A DNA stretch of 64,000 bases, from the NCBI RefSeq assembly GCF_024054175.1, contig NZ_JAMXLA010000001.1, forward strand, positions 2,551,677-2,615,676. Reading direction: 5' to 3'. Below, in pieces: positions 18,392-27,392 of the stretch. Made by a program: the position numbers and the translations under genes. Origin of the DNA: Flavobacterium sp. NRK1. Lineage in GTDB: Bacteria; Bacteroidota; Bacteroidia; Flavobacteriales; Flavobacteriaceae. The notes under the pieces are model-generated. The model was not told the DNA's origin. It searched no databases and saw nothing but the letters and a program-made list of their open reading frames with translations. Position 1 is the stretch's first letter, and each line of letters starts with the position of its first letter.

Positions 18392-19219
18392 ATGAGAAAA
18401 AAATTACTTATTGGTGCCTTTATACTGGCAACTTTCTTTACATCTAACGCACAACAAAAAATTTCACAAAACAATGATGAAACTACTGTAGAATCAGGAG
18501 GGAATCTTGGATGTCCTACAGCACCCAATGTTTACAGTAGAAGTTTTGTGCTTTCAGATTTTGATATTACTGAAGATTGGAACGTTACAGAAGTAGAATT
18601 TGGTTTGCAGGATTATATTACAGCAGGTTCTCCTTTAACAATAACTTTATCAACAACTTCACAGGCTTATCCTGGCGGATATCCTGGTTCATTAACGCAA
18701 CTTGCAACTATTACAGTAAGTTACACCGAAGCTGGTGAAACATTAAATGTACTTAAGCAAGTTCCAATTACGGCTGTTGTACCTGCAGGTTCTGAATTGG
18801 TAGTTGAAATTTCGGGTGATTTTTTTATAGGAGGTAATACTGCTGGCGCTTCAGGCCCTTCTTATCTTATGGCTGTAGGCTGTGGAGCTACTACTCCTAC
18901 AGATGTTACCGAGCTTGGAGATTTTGGTGATGTTAACTTTGTTATTAATGTAACAGGTAGCTCTGAAACTGCCGGTATTAAGTCGAATTTAGTAGATAAA
19001 GTAACGTTATTTCCTAACCCAACTAACGGTATTGTAACTATTAAAGCTCCTGGTACAATAAATATTGCCGGTGCTACTATAACAGATGTTGCCGGAAAAG
19101 TTTCTAACGCTGATCTAAACGGTAATACCGTTAATATGACAAACTATGCAGCAGGAGTATATTTTCTAAATATTTCTACTGATTCAGGGAAAATAACTAA
19201 AAAGATAGTTAAGCAATAA
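18392..19219 (+). CDS. Secreted protein with T9SS type A sorting domain
   Basis: A 275-residue protein with a signal peptide (MRKKLLIGAFILATFFTSNAQ). The central region (about 40-195) is a Ser/Thr/Gly-rich beta sandwich with two Cys (near GNLGCPTAP and AVGCGATTP). The C-terminus is a type A sorting domain with LFPNPTNGIVTIKAPG, then ITDVAGKV, NYAAGVYFLNI and the ending KKIVKQ. A short adhesin- or enzyme-accessory-like cargo is possible, but no catalytic motif is visible. Confidence 0.85.
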   Translation: MRKKLLIGAFILATFFTSNAQQKISQNNDETTVESGGNLGCPTAPNVYSRSFVLSDFDITEDWNVTEVEFGLQDYITAGSPLTITLSTTSQAYPGGYPGSLTQLATITVSYTEAGETLNVLKQVPITAVVPAGSELVVEISGDFFIGGNTAGASGPSYLMAVGCGATTPTDVTELGDFGDVNFVINVTGSSETAGIKSNLVDKVTLFPNPTNGIVTIKAPGTINIAGATITDVAGKVSNADLNGNTVNMTNYAAGVYFLNISTDSGKITKKIVKQ

Positions 19220-19250
19220 ATTGCTGAAGAAGATAGTTTTTATTTTTTAG

Positions 19251-19281
19251 CCGGACGATATATCTTATCGGTCGGTTTTTT
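19251..19281 (+). terminator. Terminator of the T9SS cargo gene
   Basis: A ten-bp stem with one mismatch and one G-U pair (19251-19260 with 19266-19275, loop TATCT) is followed by TTTTTT. Confidence 0.75.
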
Positions 19282-19303
19282 ATTAATACAAAGGGGAGTA
19301 AAT

Positions 19304-21034
19304 TTACTTTACTATTCTGTAAATGGGATATTCCATATGTGATTGTTCATAATATACAGAATTACGATAAATCCAGTCTAATTGTGCATCTGCATCATCT
19401 GCAAACGGTTTGTTCTCTTGTTTTTTCTTTTCGAAGGCTGCTTTAAGGTTTTTATCATTTTTTAATAGATTAGCAGCGGTGTCTTCAAAAACATAATTAG
19501 AGAAATATTCTTTTTGCTGGAGTATAGGATCAAAAAAGTTCCAGTTAAAATACGAGTCTATAGCTTGAGGTTCTAAAGTTTCCAATAGATATTTAACACC
19601 TGGCTGTTGTGTGTTTATTACAAAATCGCCTTCATGAAAAGCAATTTTTTTGCTGCTGATTTCAATATTTATGTTATGATGAGGGTAATGTCCTTCATAA
19701 GGCTGTTTACTTGTTTTATAGTCTTTTATACGATAGCTTTCCACTTCAATTTCAATATCTTTAGCTAAAGGTTCCATTTCTATATTGTTGATTTTTAATA
19801 ACTCTATTACATTCCACCATGATTTCGGAACAATATAGGCTTTCGGTATCGTTACTTGTAAAGTTGAAAGATAACTTTGATAGTAAGGAACCATTTTATT
19901 GAAGGGTTTACTGCGGTCATAATATAATCTTTGTTTGCCGGTTACTTCACTGGTTTTGTAATCGCCGTTATAACCTAAGAAGGGCAGGGGAGTAACCTGT
20001 GTAGAATCTATTTTCCATTGAAGCGTGTAATGCTTACCTGGGATATAATTTTCTAAGTTGGCAGAACGTAAAAGCTTAATTCTATTATAATTTTGATCAA
20101 TAAATTTTATTGATTCGGCGATATATTCATAAGTGACTTTTACTCTGGAGCTATATTCTTTTAGCATATGTGTTTCGGGCATACATCCCAATACATTAAA
20201 CATAGACGCATATCCTGTAGAATATCTTGGATAGTCCATAAATTGGGTAAAACCTGCTGTGTCAGGTTTTGTGTCATGCACGTTTACATAAGGAGTAGCT
20301 TCTATTCCTTTTTCTTTTAAAGAAGCCAATATTTCCGGCATCATTTCTTCTTTAAAATAAGAACCAAGTTCACCTCCGAGCTTTTGATGATGGGTTGCAA
20401 TATAAGTTAAAGTGTATTGATAATCTGCCCCATTACTCACATGATTGTCAATAAAAACATCGGGATTTACAAGATGAAAAATCTGTGCAAAACTTTTAGC
20501 ATTTTTAGTGTCACTTTTCACAAAGTCCCTATTTAGGTCATAATTACGGGCATTACCTCTAAAACCATAGCTTTCAGGGCCATTTTGGTTCGTTCTTGTG
20601 TGAGAATTTCTGTTTAAGGCACCACCAATATTATATATAGGAATATTTACAATTACAGTATTTTGCGGTGCTTTTAATTTTCCGGTTGCAAGATCTCTGT
20701 AAAGCATCATAGTGGCATCAATCCCATCAGGTTCTCCGGGATGAATACCGTTGTTTAATAATAGTACAGCTTTATTTTTTTTAATTTGCTTAAAATCAAA
20801 ATTTTTATGGGGATTGTATATAACAATATGTAAAGGTTCTCCACTATCTGTAAGTCCCATTTCAACCATCTGGATGCTTTCAAAATCTTTATCCAGAAGC
20901 TTGAAAAAAGCTATAGTTTCAGCATAAGTAGCTGTCTGGTTTCCGTTTCCTTTTTCGTATGGAGTTTGATACATTACTTTTTTTTGTGCAAATATGATAC
21001 TACTAAAAAGCAGTAATGGTAAAATTTTCTTCAT
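19304..21034 (-). CDS. M14 family zinc carboxypeptidase, secreted
   Basis: About 576 residues. The signal peptide MKKILPLLLFSSIIFAQ favours the ATG at 21034; an in-frame ATG at 21043 overlaps the coaD stop as ATGA and is an alternative. The M14 zinc site is visible: HPGE (His98, Glu101) and His198 in FIDNHVSNGADYQ. The segment NARNYDLNRDFVK corresponds to the substrate-binding Asn-Arg region. It probably trims peptides or peptidoglycan-like material in the periplasm or outside; the specificity is unknown. It directly follows coaD. Confidence 0.88.
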   Translation of the reverse strand: MKKILPLLLFSSIIFAQKKVMYQTPYEKGNGNQTATYAETIAFFKLLDKDFESIQMVEMGLTDSGEPLHIVIYNPHKNFDFKQIKKNKAVLLLNNGIHPGEPDGIDATMMLYRDLATGKLKAPQNTVIVNIPIYNIGGALNRNSHTRTNQNGPESYGFRGNARNYDLNRDFVKSDTKNAKSFAQIFHLVNPDVFIDNHVSNGADYQYTLTYIATHHQKLGGELGSYFKEEMMPEILASLKEKGIEATPYVNVHDTKPDTAGFTQFMDYPRYSTGYASMFNVLGCMPETHMLKEYSSRVKVTYEYIAESIKFIDQNYNRIKLLRSANLENYIPGKHYTLQWKIDSTQVTPLPFLGYNGDYKTSEVTGKQRLYYDRSKPFNKMVPYYQSYLSTLQVTIPKAYIVPKSWWNVIELLKINNIEMEPLAKDIEIEVESYRIKDYKTSKQPYEGHYPHHNINIEISSKKIAFHEGDFVINTQQPGVKYLLETLEPQAIDSYFNWNFFDPILQQKEYFSNYVFEDTAANLLKNDKNLKAAFEKKKQENKPFADDADAQLDWIYRNSVYYEQSHMEYPIYRIVK

Positions 21035-21039
21035 ACAAA

Positions 21040-21495
21040 TCATTTTACCCTTACGGCATCAGGTACCAGTATAGTATAATCTCCGCCATTGCGTAAAACA
21101 TCGCGGACTATGCTGGAACTTATATATGATGTACTGGCTGCCGTAAGTAAAAATACGGTTTCAATTTTAGATAGTTGTCGGTTTGTGTGCGCTATAGCTT
21201 TTTCAAATTCAAAATCGGCAGGGTTACGAAGGCCCCTTAAAATAAATCCTGCGTTTACTTTACGGCACAGGTCAATAGTAAGTCCCTCATAAGTTACTAC
21301 CTCTACTTTTGGCTCGTTTTTAAATGATTCTTCAATAAACCTTTTACGTTCCTCTAATGAAAACATATATTTTTTTTCGGCATTAACTCCTATAGCAACA
21401 ATCACTTTATCGAATAGGCTTACACCACGTTTAATGATGTCATAATGACCAAGAGTAATGGGGTCAAAAGACCCGGGGAAAACGGCTATTTTCAT
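21040..21495 (-). CDS. coaD: Phosphopantetheine adenylyltransferase
   Basis: A 151-residue enzyme of coenzyme A synthesis (4'-phosphopantetheine + ATP to dephospho-CoA). The nucleotidyltransferase motif is GSFDPITLGH (8-17), with the LRGLRNPADFEFE block near 88-100 and the ISSSIVRDVLRNGGD block near the C-terminus. Its stop codon overlaps an alternative start of the M14 gene. Confidence 0.97.
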   Translation of the reverse strand: MKIAVFPGSFDPITLGHYDIIKRGVSLFDKVIVAIGVNAEKKYMFSLEERKRFIEESFKNEPKVEVVTYEGLTIDLCRKVNAGFILRGLRNPADFEFEKAIAHTNRQLSKIETVFLLTAASTSYISSSIVRDVLRNGGDYTILVPDAVRVK

Positions 21496-21569
21496 TTCTT
21501 TGAATTTAGAGATTTAATAGGACATCTTACTAACTTAATATAGTGATGACTTTTTTCAAATCTAATTTA

Positions 21570-22556
21570 CTATTTCTTCCAGAGTACTTTACGGTTCAGT
21601 GCAAGTTTTATTTCATTATCCAGTAATTCAGACATAGGTATTCCTGCATGTTGTGCCTGCTGTGGGAAAATGCTCTGAGGAGATAATCCGGGGTTGGTAT
21701 TCATTTCTATAAAATGCGGTTCACCATTACGAATAATAAAATCAGTACGTGAAAACCCACTCATGCTAAGTGCATCATAAGCTTTGGCTGCTACTTCCTT
21801 TACTTTTCCTTCTGTTTCAGCATCAATTCTTGCAGGTGTTATTTCATCTGATTTGCCGTGATATTTAGCTTCGTAATCAAAAAAGTCATTATGCGATACT
21901 ATTTCTGTAATACCCAGTACGGTAGTTTTATCATTAAGGTTAAGTACACCTACTGAAACTTCTGTACCCTTAATAAATTCTTCTATCAGTATGTCAGAAT
22001 CTTCTGCGAAAGCAAATTCAAGTGCTTTTTCAAATTCATTAATGTCATTAACTTTAGAAACACCAAGGCTGCTTCCGCTTTGATTTGGTTTTACCATAAA
22101 TGGTAGGCCTAAATTATCAACAATCTCCTGTGCTGTAACCCTGTCTCCTTTAGAAAGATAAATAGATTTTGCTTTGGGAATATTAAATTTTGAAAGTACC
22201 GATAAAGTATCTCTTTTATTAAAAGTAAGTGCAGACTGATAGAAGCCACAACCTGTATAAGGCAGTTCGAGTAATTCCCAATACGATTGCATATGTCCGT
22301 CTTCACCCGGAGTACCATGAATTGTATTTACAGCAACATCAAAAGTTACTTTTTCTCCATCTTTTTCAAAAGAAAAGTCACCTTTATTAACAGGGAATTT
22401 GTGTCCATCTGTTAATACATACCAGCCCTCAGGCAGAATATGTACTTCAAACGGAGTATATTGTTTGCGGTCAAGATTGTTTAATATAAGCTGACCACTT
22501 TGTATAGAAATAACGGATTCATCTGAATATCCGCCCATTACTACTGCTACATTCAT
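21570..22556 (-). CDS. ddl: D-alanine--D-alanine ligase
   Basis: A 328-residue ATP-grasp enzyme that makes the D-Ala-D-Ala dipeptide for peptidoglycan. Visible are the N-terminal VVMGGYSDESVISIQSG (SxES-like motif), NTIHGTPGEDGHMQS, the ATP-grasp segment VKPNQSGSSLGVSKV, and the C-terminal FIEMNTNPGLSPQSIFPQQA. Divergent from the PASTA gene, another cell-wall-linked protein. Confidence 0.97.
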   Translation of the reverse strand: MNVAVVMGGYSDESVISIQSGQLILNNLDRKQYTPFEVHILPEGWYVLTDGHKFPVNKGDFSFEKDGEKVTFDVAVNTIHGTPGEDGHMQSYWELLELPYTGCGFYQSALTFNKRDTLSVLSKFNIPKAKSIYLSKGDRVTAQEIVDNLGLPFMVKPNQSGSSLGVSKVNDINEFEKALEFAFAEDSDILIEEFIKGTEVSVGVLNLNDKTTVLGITEIVSHNDFFDYEAKYHGKSDEITPARIDAETEGKVKEVAAKAYDALSMSGFSRTDFIIRNGEPHFIEMNTNPGLSPQSIFPQQAQHAGIPMSELLDNEIKLALNRKVLWKK

Positions 22557-22684
22557 TTATTTACAAAGGTTATTGTTTATTGATCTTACACGAATTAATA
22601 TATAAATGCGTTATAATTAACAGGTATAAAGTCCACACAAAAATATCATTATTTGTGTAAACTTATAAAGTTTAGTATTATTTA

Positions 22685-22692
22685 TATCTTTG
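22685..22692 (+). promoter_or_regulatory. Candidate -7 element for the PASTA-rluD operon
   Basis: TATCTTTG, 16 bp before the start codon, is a full match to TAnnTTTG. Confidence 0.5.
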
Positions 22693-22708
22693 CCAAAATT
22701 TGTAATAG

Positions 22709-23314
22709 ATGAGCCTTAAAGATTTTCTACAGAGTAAAGTTTTTTTCAAGCAGTTAATAATAGCATTGGTTATTATAATAGTAATCGTTTTTGCATTACT
22801 GCAATACCTTAGCTATGCTACAAATCATGGTGAGGAAATTCCTGTGCCGGACCTTCGCAAAATGACTGTTGATAAAGCAGAAGAGACTCTTGAAGCTGCT
22901 AAACTGGAATATGTTGTTCTTGATACTGTAGATTTTAAAGCTGATTACCCTGCCTATACCATAGTTCAGCAGGACCCACTGCCTAAGGTGAATGTGAAAA
23001 ATGGCAGAAAGGTATATGTAAAAGTTAACTCTGCCGGATATGCTAAAGTTAGTATGCCCGACATTATCCAGAAAACATACAGAGCTTCATTACCATTGCT
23101 TAAATCTGCAGGGCTTGAAGAAGGCAAAAAAACTTACAAACCTTATCTTGCTAAAGACGTGGTACTTGAAGTATGGCAAAACGGTAAAAAACTAAAAGCA
23201 GGAGATAAAATATTAAAAGCATCAAAAATAGACCTTGTTCTGGGTGATGGTAAAACAGGTTATGAGGAACCGGAAACAGAAGATATAATAGAAGACAGGA
23301 CAGAAACAGAATAA
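22709..23314 (+). CDS. PASTA domain membrane protein
   Basis: A 201-residue protein with an N-terminal TM helix (about 16-37) after a short cytoplasmic basic stretch. Two PASTA domains follow (about 45-110, beginning VPDLRKMTVDKAEETLEAA, and about 112-180), then a Glu/Thr-rich tail. PASTA domains bind peptidoglycan muropeptides or beta-lactams. There is no kinase domain, so this is not a PknB-type kinase; it is probably a cell-wall-associated envelope protein. It is divergent from ddl and co-directional with the pseudouridine synthase 4 bp downstream. Confidence 0.87.
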   Translation: MSLKDFLQSKVFFKQLIIALVIIIVIVFALLQYLSYATNHGEEIPVPDLRKMTVDKAEETLEAAKLEYVVLDTVDFKADYPAYTIVQQDPLPKVNVKNGRKVYVKVNSAGYAKVSMPDIIQKTYRASLPLLKSAGLEEGKKTYKPYLAKDVVLEVWQNGKKLKAGDKILKASKIDLVLGDGKTGYEEPETEDIIEDRTETE

Positions 23315-23318
23315 AAAA

Positions 23319-24362
23319 ATGAGTAATCCAATTATTGAACAGGAGCCGGACGAGGAGTTATTTGAGCATTACCGTTTTGAAGCAGGCAAAGGACAGGCAC
23401 CACTGAGGGTGGACAAATTTTTAATGAATCTTGTTGAGAATGCTACGCGTAATAAGATACAAAAGGCAGCAGAAGCGGGCAATATATATGTAAATGATGT
23501 ACCTGTTAAATCTAATCATAAAGTTAAGTCTAACGATATTGTAAGGATACTTTTAGAGCATCCGCCATATGAATACCTGCTTGAGCCCGAAAATATACCT
23601 TTAAATATAGTTTATGAGGATGATCAGCTTCTTGTTGTAAATAAAGAGGCAGGTATGGTTGTACACCCGGGGCATGGTAATTATAGTGGTACGCTGGTTA
23701 ATGCACTGGCTTATCATTTTGATAACCTGCCTATGAACAGCAGCGAAAGGCCCGGACTTGTACACCGAATCGACAAAGATACATCAGGTCTATTGGTTAT
23801 TGCCAAGACAGAATTGGCTATGACACATCTTACCAAACAGTTTGCAGACAAAACTTCTGAGAGAGAGTATGTAGCATTAGTTTGGGGGAATATTGAAGAG
23901 GAGGAGGGAACTATAGAAGGAAATATTGACCGTCACGTTAAAGACCGTATGCAAATGGCTGTTTTTCCTGAAGGAGATCAGGGAAAACATGCGGTAACGC
24001 ATTATAAAGTATTAGAACGTTTTGGTTATGTTACTTTGGTTTCATGCAGGCTTGAAACAGGACGCACACACCAGATACGTGTGCATATGAAACACATAGG
24101 GCACACCTTATTTAATGATGCCCGCTACGGTGGCGACCATATTCTTAAAGGTACAACTTTTACAAAATACAAACAGTTTATAGATAACTGTTTTAAAATA
24201 TTACCGCGTCAGGCACTGCATGCTAAAACATTAGGTTTTGAACACCCAACAACAAAAGAGTTTATGCGTTTTGACAGCGAAATACCTGCCGACATGCAGG
24301 AATGTATTGAGAAATGGCGCACTTACTCTAAATCTCATACCGTAGAAGAGGAAGAACAATAG
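23319..24362 (+). CDS. rluD: RluA/RluD-family ribosomal pseudouridine synthase
   Basis: A 347-residue enzyme. An N-terminal S4 RNA-binding domain (about 28-85) is followed by the pseudouridine synthase core. It carries HRIDKDTSGL (149-158, catalytic Asp154), the GRTHQIRVHMKHIGH block and a C-terminal LHAKTLGFEHP motif. It should isomerise uridines in 23S rRNA, by homology to RluD (helix 69); the exact sites are inferred. Confidence 0.9.
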   Translation: MSNPIIEQEPDEELFEHYRFEAGKGQAPLRVDKFLMNLVENATRNKIQKAAEAGNIYVNDVPVKSNHKVKSNDIVRILLEHPPYEYLLEPENIPLNIVYEDDQLLVVNKEAGMVVHPGHGNYSGTLVNALAYHFDNLPMNSSERPGLVHRIDKDTSGLLVIAKTELAMTHLTKQFADKTSEREYVALVWGNIEEEEGTIEGNIDRHVKDRMQMAVFPEGDQGKHAVTHYKVLERFGYVTLVSCRLETGRTHQIRVHMKHIGHTLFNDARYGGDHILKGTTFTKYKQFIDNCFKILPRQALHAKTLGFEHPTTKEFMRFDSEIPADMQECIEKWRTYSKSHTVEEEEQ

Positions 24363-24416
24363 TTATTTGGTAATGTGTTGATTTGATTATTTGACAAATC
24401 AATCTGAATATAAACG

Positions 24417-24447
24417 AATCCTGTAGTGAAAACTTCGGGATTTTTTT
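24417..24447 (+). terminator. Terminator of the PASTA-rluD operon
   Basis: An imperfect 10-bp stem beginning AATCCTG (24417) and ending CGGGATT is followed by seven T. Confidence 0.75.
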
Positions 24448-24511
24448 ATGGATGATGTACATTTTAGTTACTATTTTTCGTTATTTTTATATACTAACCA
24501 AATGAATTATT

Positions 24512-24865
24512 ATGAAAGTAATGCTACTCTGCCTGTTGTTTACATCGTTTGTTGATAGCGAGATTGCGATGCCTTTTGAGGAAGCAAAACAAAAAGGAAT
24601 AAGCCCTGAAGTAGATAAAGTATACAAAGGAGCTTTGGGAGATGATGGTGTGTTTAAAACTGAAGAAGACCAACAAAAGCATATTGCAGCCTATCAGAAT
24701 TTTCTAAAAGGACTGGGAGTATACTTAGATTCACACAATTTTAAATGGGATGCTGTTACCAAAGGTTTCAACAGGATTTACATGAGGCCTGATGGTACTA
24801 TCGATTATTTTCTTTACGCATTTAAAGACCTTCCGGCAGACAAGGAAAAACAATTCAGCTTTTAA
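24512..24865 (+). CDS. Secreted protein of unknown function, C-terminus displaced by a frameshift
   Basis: The open frame gives 117 residues: a short signal-peptide-like start (MKVMLLCLLFTSFVDS), then an alpha/beta domain with FLKGLGVYLDSHNFKWD and GFNRIYMRPDGTIDYFLYAFKDLPADKEKQF. The frame then ends abruptly as SF-stop. At exactly this point a second coding-like stretch continues in the -1 frame (24856-24954). Restoring one T in the run before CAGC would join the two into a protein of about 147 residues. I do not recognise the family by name, but the join reads like one continuous flavobacterial protein. Confidence 0.7.
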   Translation: MKVMLLCLLFTSFVDSEIAMPFEEAKQKGISPEVDKVYKGALGDDGVFKTEEDQQKHIAAYQNFLKGLGVYLDSHNFKWDAVTKGFNRIYMRPDGTIDYFLYAFKDLPADKEKQFSF

Positions 24866-24954
24866 ACGAATACATTAAAACCCATAAATTTGGTATTACT
24901 GCTCAAGTTAAATTTGCACAGTGCAGCCCGGTTACCTATTCTAGGACGCTATAA
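24856..24954 (+). other. Displaced C-terminal segment of the preceding gene (-1 frame)
   Basis: Thirty-two codons starting QLLNEYIKTHKFG and ending QCSPVTYSRTL before a TAA. The codon use and residue composition are coding-like, while the zero frame stops at 24863. The relation is a one-base loss near 24853-24856. Confidence 0.6.
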
Positions 24955-24984
24955 ATGGAATCCCAAAGAATTAACTTGAGGATT

Positions 24985-25782
24985 CTATTTATATTTAAAT
25001 ACTATTTCGACATTAGCGTTTACGGGTAAATTAACTGAATATGCTGATGGCCATTTTTCACTACGTATTAAATGACTAATATAATCATTGAAATATTTTG
25101 AAAACTTAGCGTTATAAGCATTATTAAATGTTGACTTTAAATTCAAATTTTTGATAGTACCATTTTTTAGCAATATAAAATTGGCTGTAGTTTTTGATTT
25201 TTTTTCATTATCGGACTTATAATCTTCAGGAAAAATAAAATCATAATTGAATTTTAATCGAATTTTATTTAGCAAGTTATCAAAATCTGCGGCACCATCG
25301 TTTGAATAAAAGCTATCAAGATCTCTCATGGAAGCAATATATTTAGGGTGATCTATAATATATTGCTGCTCTACTGTCTCTGCAATAGAGTCTAAAAATA
25401 AAGTGTTATATTTATATTTTTGTAATACATATTCCTGCATTACAGATTGATAACATTTTTTATGGAAATACATTAGATAGCCGTTTGAATCTCTAATATC
25501 CTCTCTAGAAGTAGTATCTGGGATTATTTTTAATGCAGCAAATTTTTGTTGTAATTTATTATAATCGTAAGGCTTATAAAGCTTTATGGAGTAATAGATT
25601 TTGCCTGTGTTTATATCATTGTAAGCTTTTTCTTTTGCGTTAATGCAGGCAGTGTCTACAATTTTGACCTTACTCCTGAAATCTTGATAGTTGTATATTT
25701 TTAAAGCTTTTGATTCTTCTTTTTTATCACAGGATAAAATAATGAAGAAAAGTAATAACAAAATTGATCTGTCAAAATTCAT
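24985..25782 (-). CDS. Lipoprotein of unknown function (copy 1 of a tandem pair)
   Basis: About 265 residues. I start it at the ATG at 25782, since MNFDRSILLLLFFIILSC is a lipoprotein signal peptide (Cys18). The C-terminal ~110 residues (TTANFILLKNGTIKNLNLKSTF..., then KYFNDYISHLIRSEKWPSA) look like the C-terminal domain seen in Bacteroidota TonB-like energy-transducer relatives, but the fit is loose. It is paralogous to the gene directly upstream (25790-26641): both share the YNYQDF/YSEEDF-xxK-xxIVDT-C-IN segment after the lipobox. Confidence 0.7.
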   Translation of the reverse strand: MNFDRSILLLLFFIILSCDKKEESKALKIYNYQDFRSKVKIVDTACINAKEKAYNDINTGKIYYSIKLYKPYDYNKLQQKFAALKIIPDTTSREDIRDSNGYLMYFHKKCYQSVMQEYVLQKYKYNTLFLDSIAETVEQQYIIDHPKYIASMRDLDSFYSNDGAADFDNLLNKIRLKFNYDFIFPEDYKSDNEKKSKTTANFILLKNGTIKNLNLKSTFNNAYNAKFSKYFNDYISHLIRSEKWPSAYSVNLPVNANVEIVFKYK

Positions 25783-25789
25783 AAAATAA

Positions 25790-26641
25790 TTATTTATATG
25801 AAACTCTAAACTCCATTTCATTATTTACAATAATTCCTGCATAAGTAGGGTGTACCCATTTTTTTTGGCTTTTAATAAAATCAGTAATTTGCTTTTCAAA
25901 ATATGATGTAAACTTTTTATTGATAGGGTTTTGAAATGTAGTTTCAATAGATAAATCCTTAATAGACCCATCCTTCATCAAGATAAAACGAGCAGTCGAA
26001 TATGAATAGTCGTCCGGTTTCTTCTTTTTTATATTATAACCTTCAGGATATTTCATTTGTAATGTAAAGTCTATACTTAATTTACATAGAAAGTCGTAAG
26101 CAGGGTCATCACCTTCAAAATCATCGAAACGGGGCTGATCACGACCTTGAAATGAAAAGATATCATTGTTATTTCTTAGAACATATTTACTTTCTATGAC
26201 CTTTTTAATAGAATCTATGAGGTCATATTTATAGTGTTTTAAAATTTCATTTTCTAATGATGACTGATAACAATCTGTTTTAAACATATTATTTCCTAAC
26301 AGAGGTATGCAGGTAGGGTAGGATACGTCAAAGTCTGGTTTAATTTTAAATTTTGCGAGTTCATAAGCCAAGTCCTTTCTGAAAACTGTATCGGAAAAAT
26401 GATAAAAATTACTTTTTATAAAGTGATTTACAATTAATGAAGATTTACCATTTTTAAAATCATTAACCGCTTTTAGACTATCGTTGATACATACTGTATC
26501 TATAATCTGAATTTTTGTTTTAAAGTCCTCCTCACTATAGAGCTCTATTACTCTTGACGTATTTACGTCATATTCTTCTCTTTTGCCACAAGACAAAAGA
26601 ATAAAAAAGAATAAAAGAATTAAAAATTGGTTGATGCGCAT
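25790..26641 (-). CDS. Lipoprotein of unknown function (copy 2 of a tandem pair)
   Basis: About 283 residues starting at the ATG at 26641 (MRINQFLILLFFFILLSCGK, lipid Cys18). The domain order matches its downstream paralogue: a YSEEDFKTKIQIIDTVCIN strand near residue 34, a YQSSLENEILKHYKYD helix mid-protein, and a C-terminal ARFILMKDGSIKDLSIETTF segment. It ends 7 nt before the start of the paralogue, so the pair should be an operon. The longer frame to 26692 has no export logic and was not used. Confidence 0.7.
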   Translation of the reverse strand: MRINQFLILLFFFILLSCGKREEYDVNTSRVIELYSEEDFKTKIQIIDTVCINDSLKAVNDFKNGKSSLIVNHFIKSNFYHFSDTVFRKDLAYELAKFKIKPDFDVSYPTCIPLLGNNMFKTDCYQSSLENEILKHYKYDLIDSIKKVIESKYVLRNNNDIFSFQGRDQPRFDDFEGDDPAYDFLCKLSIDFTLQMKYPEGYNIKKKKPDDYSYSTARFILMKDGSIKDLSIETTFQNPINKKFTSYFEKQITDFIKSQKKWVHPTYAGIIVNNEMEFRVSYK

Positions 26642-26692
26642 AAGTTGATTGTTATACAATAGTAACGCTAAACTTACAAAATTTAATATCAC

Positions 26693-26732
26693 AGCATAAA
26701 AAAACCTGCAATGCGTAAGTATTGCAGGTTTT
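26693..26732 (-). terminator. Terminator of the yceI gene
   Basis: A stem AAAACCTGCAAT (26701-26712) / ATTGCAGGTTTT (26721-26732) is followed by a T-run on the minus strand. Confidence 0.85.
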
Positions 26733-26760
26733 TACGAAACATATATTTGGACTAAAACAA

Positions 26761-27291
26761 TTATTGTTTTACAAACTGAAGCTCTATAGCAAGCTTCACT
26801 TCTTCGCCTAGTAATACACCACCTGTTTCAAGGGCGGCATTATAGCTAAGGCCAAAATCTTTACGGTTTATTTTACCTGTAATACTTAAGCCGGCTTTTG
26901 TATTACCCCAAGGGTCTTTAGCAATACCACCAAATTCTACATCAAGGCTTACCAGTTTAGTTTCTCCATGAAGGGTAAGGTTTCCGTTAAGTGTATATTC
27001 TCCTTCATTCTTTTTATCAAAAGAAGTTGATTCAAAAGTGATTTTTGGAAATTGTTCTGCATTAAAAAAGTCTGCACTCAATAGGTGACTATCACGGTCA
27101 GCGTTTGCTGTATTTACAGAATCGATATCACCGCTAAAAGAAAATTTAGCATTATCAAAATGATCTCCTTCAGTTTCTGCTTCCGCAGTAAATTTTGTAA
27201 ACTGGCCAGATACATTAGTAAACATCATATGTTTTACTTTAAATCCTATTTCTGAGTGGGTTGGGTCTACTGCCCATTTTGTTGTTGACAT
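26761..27291 (-). CDS. YceI family protein (cytoplasmic form)
   Basis: A 176-residue lipocalin-like YceI domain protein that binds polyisoprenoid-type lipids in the known structures. Typical segments are KWAVDPTHSEIGFKVKHMMFTNVSG (4-28), FPKITFESTSF, YTLNGNLTLHGETK and the C-terminal KLAIELQ. It has no signal peptide, unlike the second YceI at 42903-43472. Its promoter region carries the same TTTGTATATACAAA palindrome as marR at 44.6 kb. Confidence 0.9.
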   Translation of the reverse strand: MSTTKWAVDPTHSEIGFKVKHMMFTNVSGQFTKFTAEAETEGDHFDNAKFSFSGDIDSVNTANADRDSHLLSADFFNAEQFPKITFESTSFDKKNEGEYTLNGNLTLHGETKLVSLDVEFGGIAKDPWGNTKAGLSITGKINRKDFGLSYNAALETGGVLLGEEVKLAIELQFVKQ

Positions 27292-27321
27292 ATTATTTAT
27301 TTTTAAATTTTATTATTATTA

Positions 27322-27354
27322 ATTGTATCTACAATATTTGTATATACAAATGTA
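27322..27354 (-). promoter_or_regulatory. yceI promoter with two MarR-type palindromes
   Basis: ATTGTATCTACAAT (27322-27335) and TTTGTATATACAAA (27337-27350) fit TTGTAnnTACAA. The candidate -7 box TACATTTG (27347-27354, minus) overlaps the second palindrome. This is the same layout as at marR. Confidence 0.6.
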
Positions 27355-27392
27355 TGAATTAAATTTTGTTTTGCAACATTTTTTAGAAAAAA

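Noticed and set aside
24846..24866. Programmed -1 frameshifting in the 24.5-kb secreted protein gene
   Set aside because: No canonical slippery heptamer (X XXY YYZ) is present in the zero frame before the stop; a lost base is simpler, though slippage on TTT-TAA is not fully excluded.
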